Origin: Clostridia bacterium
GTDB taxonomy: Bacteria; Bacillota; Clostridia; Christensenellales; Borkfalkiaceae
Direction of reading: 5' to 3'
Assembly (NCBI GenBank): GCA_017545865.1
Contig: JAFWXO010000005.1
Location: 1 to 64,000, forward strand
DNA length: 64,000 nt
The notes below the pieces were generated by a model. It was given only the letters and a program-made list of their open reading frames with translations. It did not search any database and was not told where the DNA came from. Shown here piece by piece: positions 17,740 through 27,082 of this stretch. Position 1 is the stretch's first letter. The number at the start of each line of letters is the position of its first letter. A program made the position numbers and the translations under genes.

Positions 17740-17975
17740 TCCTTGTAAATAAAAAGCCCTTAAGCAATACAAATTGCTTAAGGACGTTGTGTTATAACGC
17801 GGTTCCACCTTAATTGCCGATAAAATCGACCACTTTAAATTGCGATAAGTTCGCAAGGGACTTAGATATTTTACGGGTGGTTTCACTTGCCGTTTTACGT
17901 TATTGCCTTTCAGCCTAAGGGCAACTCTCTGTTAGCGATATACGGGGCTACTTATCCCTATCTAATATATAATTT
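17740..17975 (-). promoter_or_regulatory. T-box leader of thrS, threonine specifier ACC
   Basis: The minus strand carries the T-box signature AAGGTGGAACCGCGTT (around 17798-17813), an AGAGAG-type stem I segment with GGCTGAAAGGC, and GTGAA-ACC-ACCC, where ACC (17881-17879) sits at the specifier position and is a threonine codon. A terminator (CCTTAAGCAAT/ATTGCTTAAGG plus T run, 17752-17783) follows the antiterminator. Uncharged tRNA-Thr should stabilise the antiterminator and switch thrS on. Confidence 0.93.
17752..17783 (-). terminator. T-box terminator of thrS
   Basis: An 11-bp stem of CCTTAAGCAAT with its complement, followed by GGCTTTTTATTT, just before the thrS ribosome site. Confidence 0.9.
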
Positions 17976-17981
17976 GATATA

Positions 17982-18010
17982 ATTATATAACCCAGTAAAA
18001 CTTTTGTCAA
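17982..18010 (-). promoter_or_regulatory. Consensus sigma-A promoter of the thrS T-box transcript
   Basis: Perfect TTGACA-17-TATAAT on the minus strand, partly adjoining the stop codon of ytxC. Confidence 0.92.
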
Positions 18011-18015
18011 CTATT

Positions 18016-18738
18016 TTAATATCCGTTTAAAAATCTTGCCCGTTCGCCGAAAAGTTCTTTGACGTAACGCTCGTCGCTTTCAGGCAGTTTCGTTGCAAGT
18101 TCCACTTCCCCAGCGCCAGATAAGAGTATTTCTTTAACGAACGGTATTTCCTTACTATCGCCAAACAAAAGGTTACGGCGCTTTAAAAGATTGTAACGCC
18201 GATCGTAAACACAGCCGTCGTCAAAGTATACTTTTTTGCCGTTTTTATCTTTAATAAGATAAATTATAAATTCTTTTAGTTGGTTTGGTTGAAATTCAGG
18301 CGGAATATAACTTAATATTTCATACCACTTTTCTTTGAGCGGTTTCATGCGGAAATTAAATATTCCGTCAAGCGCGTATTCTTGAAAACTTTTGAGTTTT
18401 TTAATCGCATATTTCTTATCTTCATCAATATCGGCGGAGATTAAAGTTGTTAGCAATAGTTCGCTTTCAACGGGTTTTAATCCGCTTAAATTTACGTTTC
18501 TTTTAAAAAAGGAATATTTATAGTTTATTGCTATAACGTCCGCTATTTTATCTTCCACTTCGCTAACCACTAAATCGCGGTAGGAAGAAGGAACGTCAAT
18601 TATAAGTTCGGAGCGGTTTTTGCCCGTTTTTAACTCTACGATACAGCCGAGTTGTTTATTAACCGCGTAAAGCGTTTCTTTAATATAGATTAGATTTTCG
18701 CCCCTAACGGCGCTTTCTGTTATTTTTATTTGGCTCAT
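18016..18738 (-). CDS. ytxC: YtxC-like putative sporulation protein
   Basis: A 240-residue soluble protein. Its central segment, LDGIFNFRMKPLKEKWYEIL near residue 130, resembles the conserved L-GF-FRLK-Y region of the YtxC family, and the gene lies directly upstream of thrS as ytxC does in Bacillus. The biochemical role of YtxC is not known. The ATG at 18738 has AGGAG in front. The C-terminal part is more divergent, so the family call is good but not certain. Confidence 0.72.
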   Translation of the reverse strand: MSQIKITESAVRGENLIYIKETLYAVNKQLGCIVELKTGKNRSELIIDVPSSYRDLVVSEVEDKIADVIAINYKYSFFKRNVNLSGLKPVESELLLTTLISADIDEDKKYAIKKLKSFQEYALDGIFNFRMKPLKEKWYEILSYIPPEFQPNQLKEFIIYLIKDKNGKKVYFDDGCVYDRRYNLLKRRNLLFGDSKEIPFVKEILLSGAGEVELATKLPESDERYVKELFGERARFLNGY

Positions 18739-18767
18739 ACTCCTAAGTCTATGCATTATTTTTAATT

Positions 18768-21311
18768 TTAATTAAACTTTCTTTTTATAAATTTATAAAT
18801 TTCAGACATCGCAACGATACTTAGCGCCGTAACTATCAATTTTAGCCAAGTTATAGCGGAAAGCGCAACCGTGCCGAAAAATCCGCCTAAAAACTGAGTG
18901 AGTATTATTTGGATAACAAAAGTTATTGCAAACACGATAAGCATGGGCTTATTGCTCTTTAAATCTTTAAAAACACTCGTTCTGCCAAGTTCCCTTGCGT
19001 TAAAGGCGTTAAACAGTTGAAAAAGGATAAAAAGAGAAAAGATGACGGTATTCATTTCGTACTCGCCAACGCGCAAAAAGTCCGTTTTGCACTGTAAAAT
19101 AAGCACTGCTGAAATAAATATTGCATGCAAAATTATCTTTGCAAACATATTGATAGTTACTAAATTATCACTTCTTCTAACGGGGAATTTTTCCATATAC
19201 CCGTCGTCACGGCTTTCAAGCCCTAAAGTGAGCGCGGGCGGTCCGTCCATAATAATATTTATCCAAAGAAGTTGAACGGTGGTAAACGGGCTTTTAACAC
19301 CCAAAATTAGCGACGCTACGATAAAAAATACCGCCGAAAAGTTAACGGATAACTGAAAAGTTATAAAACGCTGAAAATTTCTATAAACGTTCCTGCCGAA
19401 AGATATGGCTTTTACTATCGTTGAAAAGGAATTATCAAGCAAGATAACGTCGCTTGCTTCTTTGGTTATTTCAGACCCGTCGCCCATAGAAATGCCGATG
19501 TCGGCGTGCTTAATGGCGGGCGCATCGTTAACCCCGTCGCCTGTAACGGCAACCACTTCCCCACTTTCTTTTAGCGCCATAACGATTTTTAGTTTTGTTT
19601 TTGGCGTGCTTCTTGCAACAACCGATATACCTTTTAAAACCTCGCTTAACTTTTCGGTTGGAAGGTCTTCAAGTTCGCTTGCGCTGATAACGAACTTTTT
19701 ATCGGTTGCTATGCCGAGTTCTTTTGCGATTGAAAACGCCGTTACGATATTGTCGCCCGTGAGCATTTTTACTGAAATTCCAGCCTTCTTGCAGTCTTGA
19801 ACGGCTTTTTTAACGTCAGAACGAACGGGATCGGATAAAACGGCAAAACCGTCGTATATAAAATTATCTTCAATTTTTCTACAAAAAGCGATAACCCTTT
19901 TACCTTCTTCTTGGTGTTTAGATATTTTTTCAAGTTCAATACTAAGTTTAAAGTTTTCAAAGTTGCAAAAATCAAGAATTATTTCGGGTGCGCCTTTAAA
20001 ATACTCAACGCCGTTATCAAGTAGGGTTGAACAGTATTTAATCTCGGAAGAAAATGGCGTTTTACTAAGCGCTTTAACGCTATTTCTTTCCGTATCACAG
20101 TCAAACTTTTTCTTTTTAGCGTACTCTAAAAGGGCAATTTCAGTAGGGCTACCAACCCCACCCGATTTATCTTTAGATAAATAAGCGGTTGAATTTATTA
20201 TTGAATTATATAAAATTTCACGTTCCGAGCCGAAAAGGGAGAACACTTTCATTTTGTTTTCAGTTAAAGTTCCCGTTTTATCAGAACAAATAACGCTAAC
20301 GCAACCAACGGTTTCGGTTGCAACGAGTTTTTTAATTAAAGCGTTTGATTTTGAAAGTTTTAAAACGTTTAGCGTGAGCGCTATAGCAACGGTTGTTGGA
20401 AGCCCTTCGGGAACTGACGCTACTATTAAAACGATTGCGCTTAGAAAAGCGTTTTGAAGCCCGTCGAAAGTAACAGATTTTGTGTAAAACAATTTGGCAA
20501 CCGTTAAAATTAAAACGAAAACGGCAGACAAAATGCCAAACCACGTTACCGTTTTTGAAAGCCTATCAAGTTTTTCTTGCAACGGAGCGGAAACACCGCC
20601 CGATTTTTGAAGTTCGCTTGCGATAACGCCTATTTCAGCATCGTCTCCCACCGCAGTTACGATATAAGAGCCGTTACCCTGCGTTACGAACGTTCCGCTA
20701 AACACTTGGTTTTTGCGCTCTGCAAGGGGCGTTTCAGCGTTCAAAACAACGTTGGCGTTTTTAGCGCACGGCACGCTCTCGCCAGTTAAAGTGGACTCGT
20801 CAACCGAAAGGGAATCGCTTGAAATTAGCCTACCGTCTGCAAATATTTTATCGCCCGTTGACAATAAAACTATATCGCCAACCACGAGTTCCGACTGCAA
20901 AACGGTGGTTTTTTCGCCGTTTCTTATAACTTTAACGAAAACGTTACCCGACATTTTTTCTAAAAGTTCAAACGCCCGCCTTGACTTTCCTTCCATATAA
21001 ACGGTTAAAAACACGCTTATTGCGATAGAAATAAAAATGCCGATGCACTCGTAAAAATCGCCGTTACCAGTTTTTAAAAACTTTCCAAGATTAACGCCGA
21101 GCGTTATAACCATCGCTATTTCTAAAATTATAAGCATAGGTTCGAGCAAAGCGTCAATTATCCTTTTAAATAAAGATTTGCCTTTAACTTTGCTCATTTT
21201 GTTCTCGCCGTAGAGTTTTTTAGAGTTTTGAACGGAACTTTCGTTCAAGCCGAGTTCAGAAGTGTTTAGTGTTGCAAACAAATTTTTAATCGTTTTGTCG
21301 TGTACTATCAT
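18768..21311 (-). CDS. P-type cation-transporting ATPase (calcium PMCA/SERCA-like)
   Basis: An 847-residue membrane pump. The phosphorylation site is CSDKTGTLTENKM with the catalytic Asp near residue 320. The actuator loop TGES is in LTGESVPC near 167, the nucleotide domain has KGAPE, and the hinge has MLTGDNIVTA and AVTGDGVNDAPAIKHADIGI. Membrane helix 4 reads VASVPEGLP, the PEGL pattern of calcium pumps, and helices 5-6 include NIIMDGPPALTLGLE. An N-terminal cation ATPase domain is present. It most likely exports Ca2+; the ion is inferred from these motifs. Confidence 0.93.
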   Translation of the reverse strand: MIVHDKTIKNLFATLNTSELGLNESSVQNSKKLYGENKMSKVKGKSLFKRIIDALLEPMLIILEIAMVITLGVNLGKFLKTGNGDFYECIGIFISIAISVFLTVYMEGKSRRAFELLEKMSGNVFVKVIRNGEKTTVLQSELVVGDIVLLSTGDKIFADGRLISSDSLSVDESTLTGESVPCAKNANVVLNAETPLAERKNQVFSGTFVTQGNGSYIVTAVGDDAEIGVIASELQKSGGVSAPLQEKLDRLSKTVTWFGILSAVFVLILTVAKLFYTKSVTFDGLQNAFLSAIVLIVASVPEGLPTTVAIALTLNVLKLSKSNALIKKLVATETVGCVSVICSDKTGTLTENKMKVFSLFGSEREILYNSIINSTAYLSKDKSGGVGSPTEIALLEYAKKKKFDCDTERNSVKALSKTPFSSEIKYCSTLLDNGVEYFKGAPEIILDFCNFENFKLSIELEKISKHQEEGKRVIAFCRKIEDNFIYDGFAVLSDPVRSDVKKAVQDCKKAGISVKMLTGDNIVTAFSIAKELGIATDKKFVISASELEDLPTEKLSEVLKGISVVARSTPKTKLKIVMALKESGEVVAVTGDGVNDAPAIKHADIGISMGDGSEITKEASDVILLDNSFSTIVKAISFGRNVYRNFQRFITFQLSVNFSAVFFIVASLILGVKSPFTTVQLLWINIIMDGPPALTLGLESRDDGYMEKFPVRRSDNLVTINMFAKIILHAIFISAVLILQCKTDFLRVGEYEMNTVIFSLFILFQLFNAFNARELGRTSVFKDLKSNKPMLIVFAITFVIQIILTQFLGGFFGTVALSAITWLKLIVTALSIVAMSEIYKFIKRKFN

Positions 21312-21373
21312 AATTCACCACTTCTAAGATATTTTAAAAGCGTAAATAAAATGAATAAATTTCGTTTTCAATC

Positions 21374-21402
21374 TTTACTTTCATATTTTATTATGATAAA
21401 AT
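21374..21402 (+). promoter_or_regulatory. Sigma-A promoter for the phosphoribosyltransferase gene
   Basis: TTTACT, 17-bp spacer, TAAAAT; a GGAGGAA ribosome site follows about 10 nt downstream of the box. Confidence 0.7.
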
Positions 21403-21427
21403 ATATAAGGTTGGAGGAATTACTCAA

Positions 21428-21967
21428 ATGAAAAACGTATTAAAGTTAAATATTAAAGGCTACGATGCAGAACTTCCCATTTTACCATTACCTTCGGGTA
21501 TCAATATCGCATTTTTCAATCTTCACGGCAATAGTGAAATGACTGAACATTGTGGTAAAGAACTTGCAAAACTACTTTCCGATTGCGAAGTTTTAATAAC
21601 CGCTGAATCAAAAGGTCTTCAACTTTGCCACGTTGTTGCAAGAGAACTCGGTCAACACTACTACGCCGTTGCAAGAAAGAGCAAAAAACTCTATATGCAA
21701 GACGGGATTGACGTTTTGTACGACGCGTCTATCACGACCGGCACGGAACAACGTTTATACTTAAGCAAGCACGACGTTGAGATTTTAAAAGGCAAAAAAG
21801 TCGGTATTGTTGACGACGTTGTGTCTACAGGCGCGTCATTAAAAGGTTTAGAAGCTATCGTTGAAAAAGCAGGCGGAATAATTTACAAAAAAGCCTTCGT
21901 TTTAGCAGAGGGCGACGCTGCTGATAGAAAAGATATTATCTATCTTGAAAAAATTCCCCTTTTATAA
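21428..21967 (+). CDS. Adenine phosphoribosyltransferase-like protein
   Basis: A 179-residue type I phosphoribosyltransferase with the PRPP-binding motif VGIVDDVVSTGASLKG near residue 125 and the upstream ITAESKGLQLCHVVAREL. It would join a base to PRPP in purine salvage or act as a related regulator such as XpT or PurR. The substrate cannot be fixed from motifs. It is a single-gene unit, divergent from the ATPase gene, with its own promoter, ribosome site (GGAGGAA) and terminator. Confidence 0.82.
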   Translation: MKNVLKLNIKGYDAELPILPLPSGINIAFFNLHGNSEMTEHCGKELAKLLSDCEVLITAESKGLQLCHVVARELGQHYYAVARKSKKLYMQDGIDVLYDASITTGTEQRLYLSKHDVEILKGKKVGIVDDVVSTGASLKGLEAIVEKAGGIIYKKAFVLAEGDAADRKDIIYLEKIPLL

Positions 21968-21980
21968 TTTAAAGCACTCA

Positions 21981-22009
21981 AAAAGCCAAGCGATTTCGCT
22001 TGGCTTTTA
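21981..22009. terminator. Bidirectional terminator
   Basis: AAAAGCCAAGCG and its complement form a long stem with A and T runs on both sides. It is shared by the phosphoribosyltransferase gene (plus) and rsmA (minus). Confidence 0.9.
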
Positions 22010-22011
22010 GT

Positions 22012-22829
22012 TTAGATTAAATTTGACAGTTCAATAAATTTTTCTACCGAGAGTTCTTCCCCCCTACAAGAAATTGAAACGCCTATCTCGTTTAAAAGTT
22101 CTTCACACTTTTCACGAGAATAACCGTAACCTTTCATAAGGTTATTAACGAGCGTTTTTCTTCGCATAGCGAAAGAGTGTTTTATTAAAGTTCTAAGTGA
22201 TTTTAAGTCTTTAATATCGTATTTATTAGCGTTTAAAGTGATTTTAACGACAGCCGAGTCAACGTTAGGCGCGGGATAAAACTTTTCACGCCCGATATAC
22301 TCTATAATCTCGCTATCGGCAACGGCGTTTATAGAAACGGTAATACTGCCGTAATCAGCCGTTTTTTCTTTGGCAACTATTCTTTCAGCAACTTCTTTTT
22401 GGATTGTAATAACTATTGCTTTGCAACTGCTTGCTTCTTCAATAAACGCATAATAATAGGCGTTGTTATATAATAAGGAAGGTTTGCAACCAAAATATAC
22501 TCATCGCCGAGCATATTTTCAATCTCTTGCATAGAAACCTTCATAACGTCTTTAAAAATAATCTCGGCGTTATCAAACTCGCCAAGCGTCTTTTCAAGAA
22601 CGGGTTTTAAGTTTTGGTCCACTTCAAAACCGTAAACTTTTTTCGCCCTTTTAGCGATTTCCGCCGTAAGCGTGCCAGCGCCAACGCCGATTTCTAAAAC
22701 GGTGGTATCCTTAGTAACGCCCGAACGCTCAACCACGCTACCGAGCAACGTTTCATCGGTTAAAAAGTTTTGACCGAGCGATTTTTTGAATATGAAGTTT
22801 TTCTCTTTTAAAACGTTTTTAATATTCAT
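22012..22829 (-). pseudogene. rsmA: 16S rRNA dimethyladenosine transferase, frameshifted
   Basis: RsmA (KsgA) dimethylates two adjacent adenines at the 3' end of 16S rRNA. The N-terminal part (22829 to about 22447) is normal: KKSLGQNFLTDETLL, SAM motif VLEIGVGAGTLTAEIAK and catalytic NLPYYITTPIIM. The frame then hits TAG at 22415-22413. Codons continuing the protein (FIEEASSCKAIVITIQKEVAER, then the normal C-terminal domain with PAPNVDSAVVKI and FAMRRKTLVNNL) are in the next frame to a stop at 22012. Adding one base to the run of three T (plus-strand A, 22444-22446) restores a protein of about 272 residues. A real mutation or a sequence error cannot be told apart here. Confidence 0.88.
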
Positions 22830-22931
22830 AAAAATTAAACCTTTGCTCACAATAATTTTGGGCAATAACGGTGGAAAATTCCATTAGTTTGTATCCACGC
22901 TAACTAAAGATAAAGCCAAACTACGTTTGGC

Positions 22932-23696
22932 TTACATATTGAAAAATCTTTTGAAATTTTGTTCAACTATTTGCTCAACTTGGCTCACGTTTAACCCGTA
23001 AACGCCTGCCATAAACTCGTAAACCACGGGAACGTATTTAGGCTCGTTTACCTTACCGCGATAAGGAACGGGAGTCATAAACGGACAGTCAGTTTCAACT
23101 AAAACTCTATCTATCGGGAGCGTTTTTAACACTTCCGATTTTTTTGAATTTTTAAAGGTAAGCGCACCGCCAAACGAGAAATACGCGCCGAGTTTAAGTA
23201 AAATTTCACTAATCTCACGGCTGCCTGAATAACAGTGCATCAAAAAGCCTTTTTTGAGTTTTGGCGCATATTCTTTTAAGATATTAACCGTATCTTGCCA
23301 AGCATCGCGCGAGTGGATAATTACGGGAAGATTAAGCTGGATAGCAAGTTCAAGTTGGCGGATAAACGCCGTTTTTTGAACTTCCCTATCAAAACCTTCG
23401 TAATAGTAATCAAGCCCTATCTCACCTATTGCTAAGCATTTTTTATGCTCGGTAAGAGTTTTAATAACGGATAACGCCTTATCGTCAACTTCTAAAGCGC
23501 TATCGGGGTGGCAACCTGCGGTAAAGAAAATTTCTTCATATCTTTCCGCATTATTCTTAACGTCAACGGAACTTTTGAGCGAACAGCCAACGTCTAAAAC
23601 TAAGCCTACGCCCGCTTGCTTGTATTCCGCCCTAACCCTATCGAGATTTGGGAAAATAGCGGGGTCTGTGAGATGAGCGTGAGAATCAATAAACAT
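22932..23696 (-). CDS. tatD: TatD-family metal-dependent deoxyribonuclease
   Basis: A 254-residue TIM-barrel hydrolase with metal ligands in MFIDSHAHLTDP at the start, AIGEIGLDYYY near 93, VIIHSRDAW near 126, LMHCYSGS near 152 and VETDCPFMTP near 203. TatD enzymes are metal-dependent nucleases with roles in DNA repair or turnover. The start codon overlaps the metG stop (TAATG), and metG-tatD-rsmA is a conserved Gram-positive order. Confidence 0.95.
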   Translation of the reverse strand: MFIDSHAHLTDPAIFPNLDRVRAEYKQAGVGLVLDVGCSLKSSVDVKNNAERYEEIFFTAGCHPDSALEVDDKALSVIKTLTEHKKCLAIGEIGLDYYYEGFDREVQKTAFIRQLELAIQLNLPVIIHSRDAWQDTVNILKEYAPKLKKGFLMHCYSGSREISEILLKLGAYFSFGGALTFKNSKKSEVLKTLPIDRVLVETDCPFMTPVPYRGKVNEPKYVPVVYEFMAGVYGLNVSQVEQIVEQNFKRFFNM

Positions 23697-25675
23697 TAGC
23701 CAACCACCGAGCCAGCAGGCATATCGGCTTCGGGCGAGATGAGAACGACTTTATCGCCGTGTTCAGCGCAAAGTATCATACCTTCGCTAACGACACCGCA
23801 AAGTTTAGCGGGTTTTAAATTAGCAACGAGAATTACTTTTTTGCCGATAAGTTCTTCGGGCTTGTAGTACTTTTTAAGCCCAGAAGCAACCGTTCTTTCT
23901 TCATCGCCAAGGTCAAGCGTTAACTTGTAAAGTTTGTTTGATTTTTCAACGTCTTCACACGTTTTAACAACGGCAACTTTAAGTTGGGTTTTGAAAAATT
24001 CATCAATAGAAATTTGTTCCACTTTCTTTTCTTCCTTGATGTCAACCTTTTCTTCCTTCTTTTCTTGCGCTTTTTGCGCTTTGTGGCGTTCCGCCATCAT
24101 CTTTTCAATCTCTAAAATTTCCTTATTCACGTCAATTCTCGGGAAAACGGGAGTTGCTTTGATAACTTGAACGCCTTCTTTTAACACGCCGAAATAAGCG
24201 TTGTCAAAGGTGTTTTCACTTTCCCCGTCAATACCGTAGAACGCCAAAATTTTATCGGGCGCTTTGGTAATGAACGGCTTTAAAAGTATTGCCGAAACGC
24301 GAATACACTCAGATAAAACGTACATAACCGTTTTAAGCCTATCGCGCATAGATTCGTCTTTAGAAATCTTCCAAGGCTCAGTTTCGTCAATATATTTGTT
24401 TGCGCGTTGAATAAGTTTGAAAATTTCGCCAAGAGCGGTTGGAACGTCAATGAGTTCGATTTGCTCTTTAACCCTATCAAGCGTGCCGTTTAAAAGGTCG
24501 ATAACTTCGTTATCAAGATCGGTAAGTTCAGTATAGAACGGCAATACCCCACCAAAATATTGATTTATCATAGCGGTGGTGCGAGATACTAAGTTACCAA
24601 GGTCGTTTGATAAATCGCCGTTAATTCTCTTAAGTAAACTTTCGTTAGTATAAACACCGTCGTTACCGAAAGGAATTTCACGGAGCAAGAAATATCTAAG
24701 CGCATCGCAACCATATCTGTCAACGAGTTCCTTAGGATCGGTAATTTCAGTTTTAATCTTTTCACCTTTGGACTTAGAAAGTTTATCCCCACCGATTAAG
24801 AGCCAACCGTGACCGTAAACCTTTTTAGGCATTTCCACGCCGAGAGCCATTAAGATTGCAGGCCAAATAATAGTGTGGAAACGAACGATTTCTTTACCAA
24901 CCATTTGAATATCTGCGGGCCAGTACTTTTTGTAAAGTTCGTCAGCGTCCGTGCCGTAACCGAGAGCGGTTATATAGTTAGTGAGCGCGTCAACCCAAAC
25001 GTAAACGGTGTGCTTTTCGTCAAACGTTACGGGAATACCCCAGTTAATAGTCGTTCTTGAAACGCAAAGGTCTTGAAGACCGGGTTTTATGAAGTTGTTA
25101 ACCATTTCGTTAACTCTTGATTTGGGTTGTAAAAACTCAGGGTTATCTTCGTAGAGTTTTAAAATTTTATCCGCGTACTTTGAAAGGCGGAAGAAGTAAC
25201 TTTCTTCTTTGCCCTTTTGAACGGGGCGACCACAGTCAGGGCACTTGCCGTCAACAAGTTGGCTCTCAGTCCAGAACGATTCGCAAGGCGTGCAGTACCA
25301 ACCCTCGTATTCAGACTTATAAATTTCACCTTTATCGTAGAGCTTTTTGAAGATGTTTTGAACGGCTTTAACGTGATAATCGTCAGTCGTTCTAATAAAC
25401 TTATCGTAAGAAATATCAAGTTCCTTCCAAATTTCTTTAAGCCCGTCAACTAAGGGATTTATAAATTCAATGGGAGAAAGACCTTGTTCACTTGCCTTCT
25501 TTTCGATTTTTTGACCGTGCTCGTCAGTTCCGGTTAAAAAGAAAACGTCTTTTTTAAGCATGCGGTTAAATCTTGCAAGCGCATCGCAAACTACGGTGGT
25601 GTAACAATGGCCGATATGCCAGTTACCACTTGGATAATATATGGGGGTTGTGATATAAAACTTATTGTCGCTCAT
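23696..25675 (-). CDS. metG: Methionyl-tRNA synthetase with C-terminal tRNA-binding domain
   Basis: A class I synthetase of 659 residues. The HIGH motif is in SGNWHIGHCYTT, the zinc knuckle has CTPC and CPDC near residues 123-142, and the KMSKS loop reads GGDKLSKSKGEKI near 297. The anticodon domain follows, then a lysine-rich linker, and an EMAP/Trbp111 tRNA-binding domain from about residue 560 (ASGLKKYYKPEELIGKKV). The ATG at 25675 has TTGGAG upstream. The promoter region contains a 10-bp inverted repeat over the -10 box. Confidence 0.97.
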   Translation of the reverse strand: MSDNKFYITTPIYYPSGNWHIGHCYTTVVCDALARFNRMLKKDVFFLTGTDEHGQKIEKKASEQGLSPIEFINPLVDGLKEIWKELDISYDKFIRTTDDYHVKAVQNIFKKLYDKGEIYKSEYEGWYCTPCESFWTESQLVDGKCPDCGRPVQKGKEESYFFRLSKYADKILKLYEDNPEFLQPKSRVNEMVNNFIKPGLQDLCVSRTTINWGIPVTFDEKHTVYVWVDALTNYITALGYGTDADELYKKYWPADIQMVGKEIVRFHTIIWPAILMALGVEMPKKVYGHGWLLIGGDKLSKSKGEKIKTEITDPKELVDRYGCDALRYFLLREIPFGNDGVYTNESLLKRINGDLSNDLGNLVSRTTAMINQYFGGVLPFYTELTDLDNEVIDLLNGTLDRVKEQIELIDVPTALGEIFKLIQRANKYIDETEPWKISKDESMRDRLKTVMYVLSECIRVSAILLKPFITKAPDKILAFYGIDGESENTFDNAYFGVLKEGVQVIKATPVFPRIDVNKEILEIEKMMAERHKAQKAQEKKEEKVDIKEEKKVEQISIDEFFKTQLKVAVVKTCEDVEKSNKLYKLTLDLGDEERTVASGLKKYYKPEELIGKKVILVANLKPAKLCGVVSEGMILCAEHGDKVVLISPEADMPAGSVVG

Positions 25676-25697
25676 AATTAACTCCAACGTAAAATAT

Positions 25698-25739
25698 ATA
25701 CTTTTACTAAAGTATATACTATTTTTTTTAATTTGTAAA
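25698..25739 (-). promoter_or_regulatory. metG promoter with overlapping inverted repeat
   Basis: TTTACA (25739-25734), 17-bp spacer, TATACT (25716-25711) on the minus strand. The -10 box lies in the inverted repeat TATATACTTT-TACT-AAAGTATATA, which could be an operator. No known regulator site was recognised. Confidence 0.65.
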
Positions 25740-25784
25740 CACAATTTAACGGATAAAACTTTTAACTTTTACATAAGTTAAAGT

Positions 25785-26321
25785 ATGAATTTGATTTTTC
25801 CCATAGTTTTAACGCTTTCTATCGCCTTTTCGCTAATTTTTAACCCTTCAATTATGCTAACGGCATTTCAATCGGCAACTGAAAAGGCTGTTGAGTTATC
25901 CATTAGTTTAATCGCAGTTTACGCCGTTTGGCAAGGCCTTAGTTACCTTCTTGAAGTTAGCGGAATTAGCAAAAAAATAAGCAAGATTTTTTACAAGCCC
26001 GTTAGCAAACTTTTCAAAACGAGTAGCGAGCAAGCAATATATCAAATTTCGCTTAACTTTACCGCCAACGCGCTTGGTCTTTCGGGGGTTGCAACCCCTG
26101 CGGGAATTGAGAGCATGCGCCTACTCGACGAAGAAAATAACGAGCACGGAAAAACGCTACTAACGGTTATTGCTTGCACGTCTATTCAAATTCTACCTAT
26201 AACCGTTATTCAACTGCTTGCAAAATACGGGCAATCGCCTAATCTAACTATCGTTTTAACGCTTATTTCAACCACTTTTTCAACTGCGCTCGGCATAATT
26301 TTAGCAAAGGTGTTTAAATGA
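25785..26321 (+). CDS. spmA: Spore maturation protein A
   Basis: A 178-residue membrane protein of the SpmA family with the conserved block TANALGLSGVATPAGIESMR near residue 92 and several membrane segments. In Bacillus and Clostridium SpmA acts with SpmB in spore core dehydration. The gene overlaps spmB by 4 nt (ATGA). No Shine-Dalgarno site is evident before the ATG; CATAAGTT lies 15 nt upstream and weakly resembles a sporulation-sigma -10 box. Confidence 0.93.
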   Translation: MNLIFPIVLTLSIAFSLIFNPSIMLTAFQSATEKAVELSISLIAVYAVWQGLSYLLEVSGISKKISKIFYKPVSKLFKTSSEQAIYQISLNFTANALGLSGVATPAGIESMRLLDEENNEHGKTLLTVIACTSIQILPITVIQLLAKYGQSPNLTIVLTLISTTFSTALGIILAKVFK

Positions 26322-26833
26322 ACGCATTATCATATATTCTTCCGCTATTCGTTATAGCAATTTTGATAGTTTCACTTGTAAAAAAGGTGGAAGTTTACAA
26401 GGTTTTTTCACTCGGAGTTACAAGCGCCTTAAAACTAATATTTACCATATTCCCTGCAATTTTAGCGGTTTTACTCATGAGCGAATTATTTGAAAAAAGC
26501 GGACTATACGACTTGTTTTTAAAGGTGTTTTCCCCTATTTTAAAAGGGCTTGGAATTCCAAGCGAAGTATATAAACTTTTGATACTAAAACCATTTTCAG
26601 GTAGCGGAAGTTTAGCGTTACTTGATGAAGTTTATTCTAAATTTGGCGCGGGTGGATACGCGGGGCTTTGCGCGTCTTGTATATTTGGAGCGAGCGAAAC
26701 TGCGTTTTACGTTACCGCCGTTTATTATTCTAAATGCAAAAACAAAAAGGCGACAAAAGCGGTTGTAATTTCGCTTATAGCAACCTTTTTATCCGCAGTA
26801 TTCGCCTGTTTTATTTGCAGATTTTTTACATAA
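26318..26833 (+). CDS. spmB: Spore maturation protein B
   Basis: A 171-residue membrane protein with a nucleoside-recognition (Gate) domain. The conserved segment is LILKPFSGSGSLALLDEVY near residue 88, followed by CIFGASETAFYVTAVYY near 127. It works with SpmA, whose gene it overlaps by 4 nt. A terminator follows within 3 nt. Confidence 0.94.
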   Translation: MNALSYILPLFVIAILIVSLVKKVEVYKVFSLGVTSALKLIFTIFPAILAVLLMSELFEKSGLYDLFLKVFSPILKGLGIPSEVYKLLILKPFSGSGSLALLDEVYSKFGAGGYAGLCASCIFGASETAFYVTAVYYSKCKNKKATKAVVISLIATFLSAVFACFICRFFT

Positions 26834-26862
26834 AAAAAGCATAGGTTTTACCTATGCTTTAA
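26834..26862 (+). terminator. Rho-independent terminator of spmA-spmB
   Basis: AAAGCATAGGT and its exact complement pair around a 3-nt loop; A run before, T-rich sequence after. Confidence 0.88.
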
Positions 26863-26896
26863 TTGTTGTTTTTATTTTTCGTTTTTTCAATAAGAA

Positions 26897-27082
26897 TTTA
26901 AGACGTTAGAAACAAGCAAGGCGGTTATTCTAGACAAGGTACGCGAACTTTTTGTTCGGAATCCTTTAACTATCCACTCATAGCCTATTACAACAATTTT
27001 AAGACGTTAGAAACAAGCAAGACAAGGCTCGCGAAGTGTTTTGGATGAGATTGACCTTGTTGGTCATCGAAGTCAAAACACT
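26897..27082. repeat. Intergenic direct repeat with hairpins
   Basis: The gap between spmB and the MFS gene has no coding frame. It holds two copies of TTTAAGACGTTAGAAACAAG plus CAAG, at 26897-26920 and 26998-27021. Both copies are followed by (G)ACAAGG then GCGAA, but copy 1 has 12 extra bases in between. Copy 2 is followed by a large imperfect hairpin (AGTGTTTTG at 27036-27044 with CAAAACACT at 27074-27082, and GACC/GGTC inside). Copy 1 is followed by CGAAC-TTTTT-GTTCG. AATTGTTGT (from 26861) and ACAACAATT are also inverted across copy 1. Confidence 0.7.
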
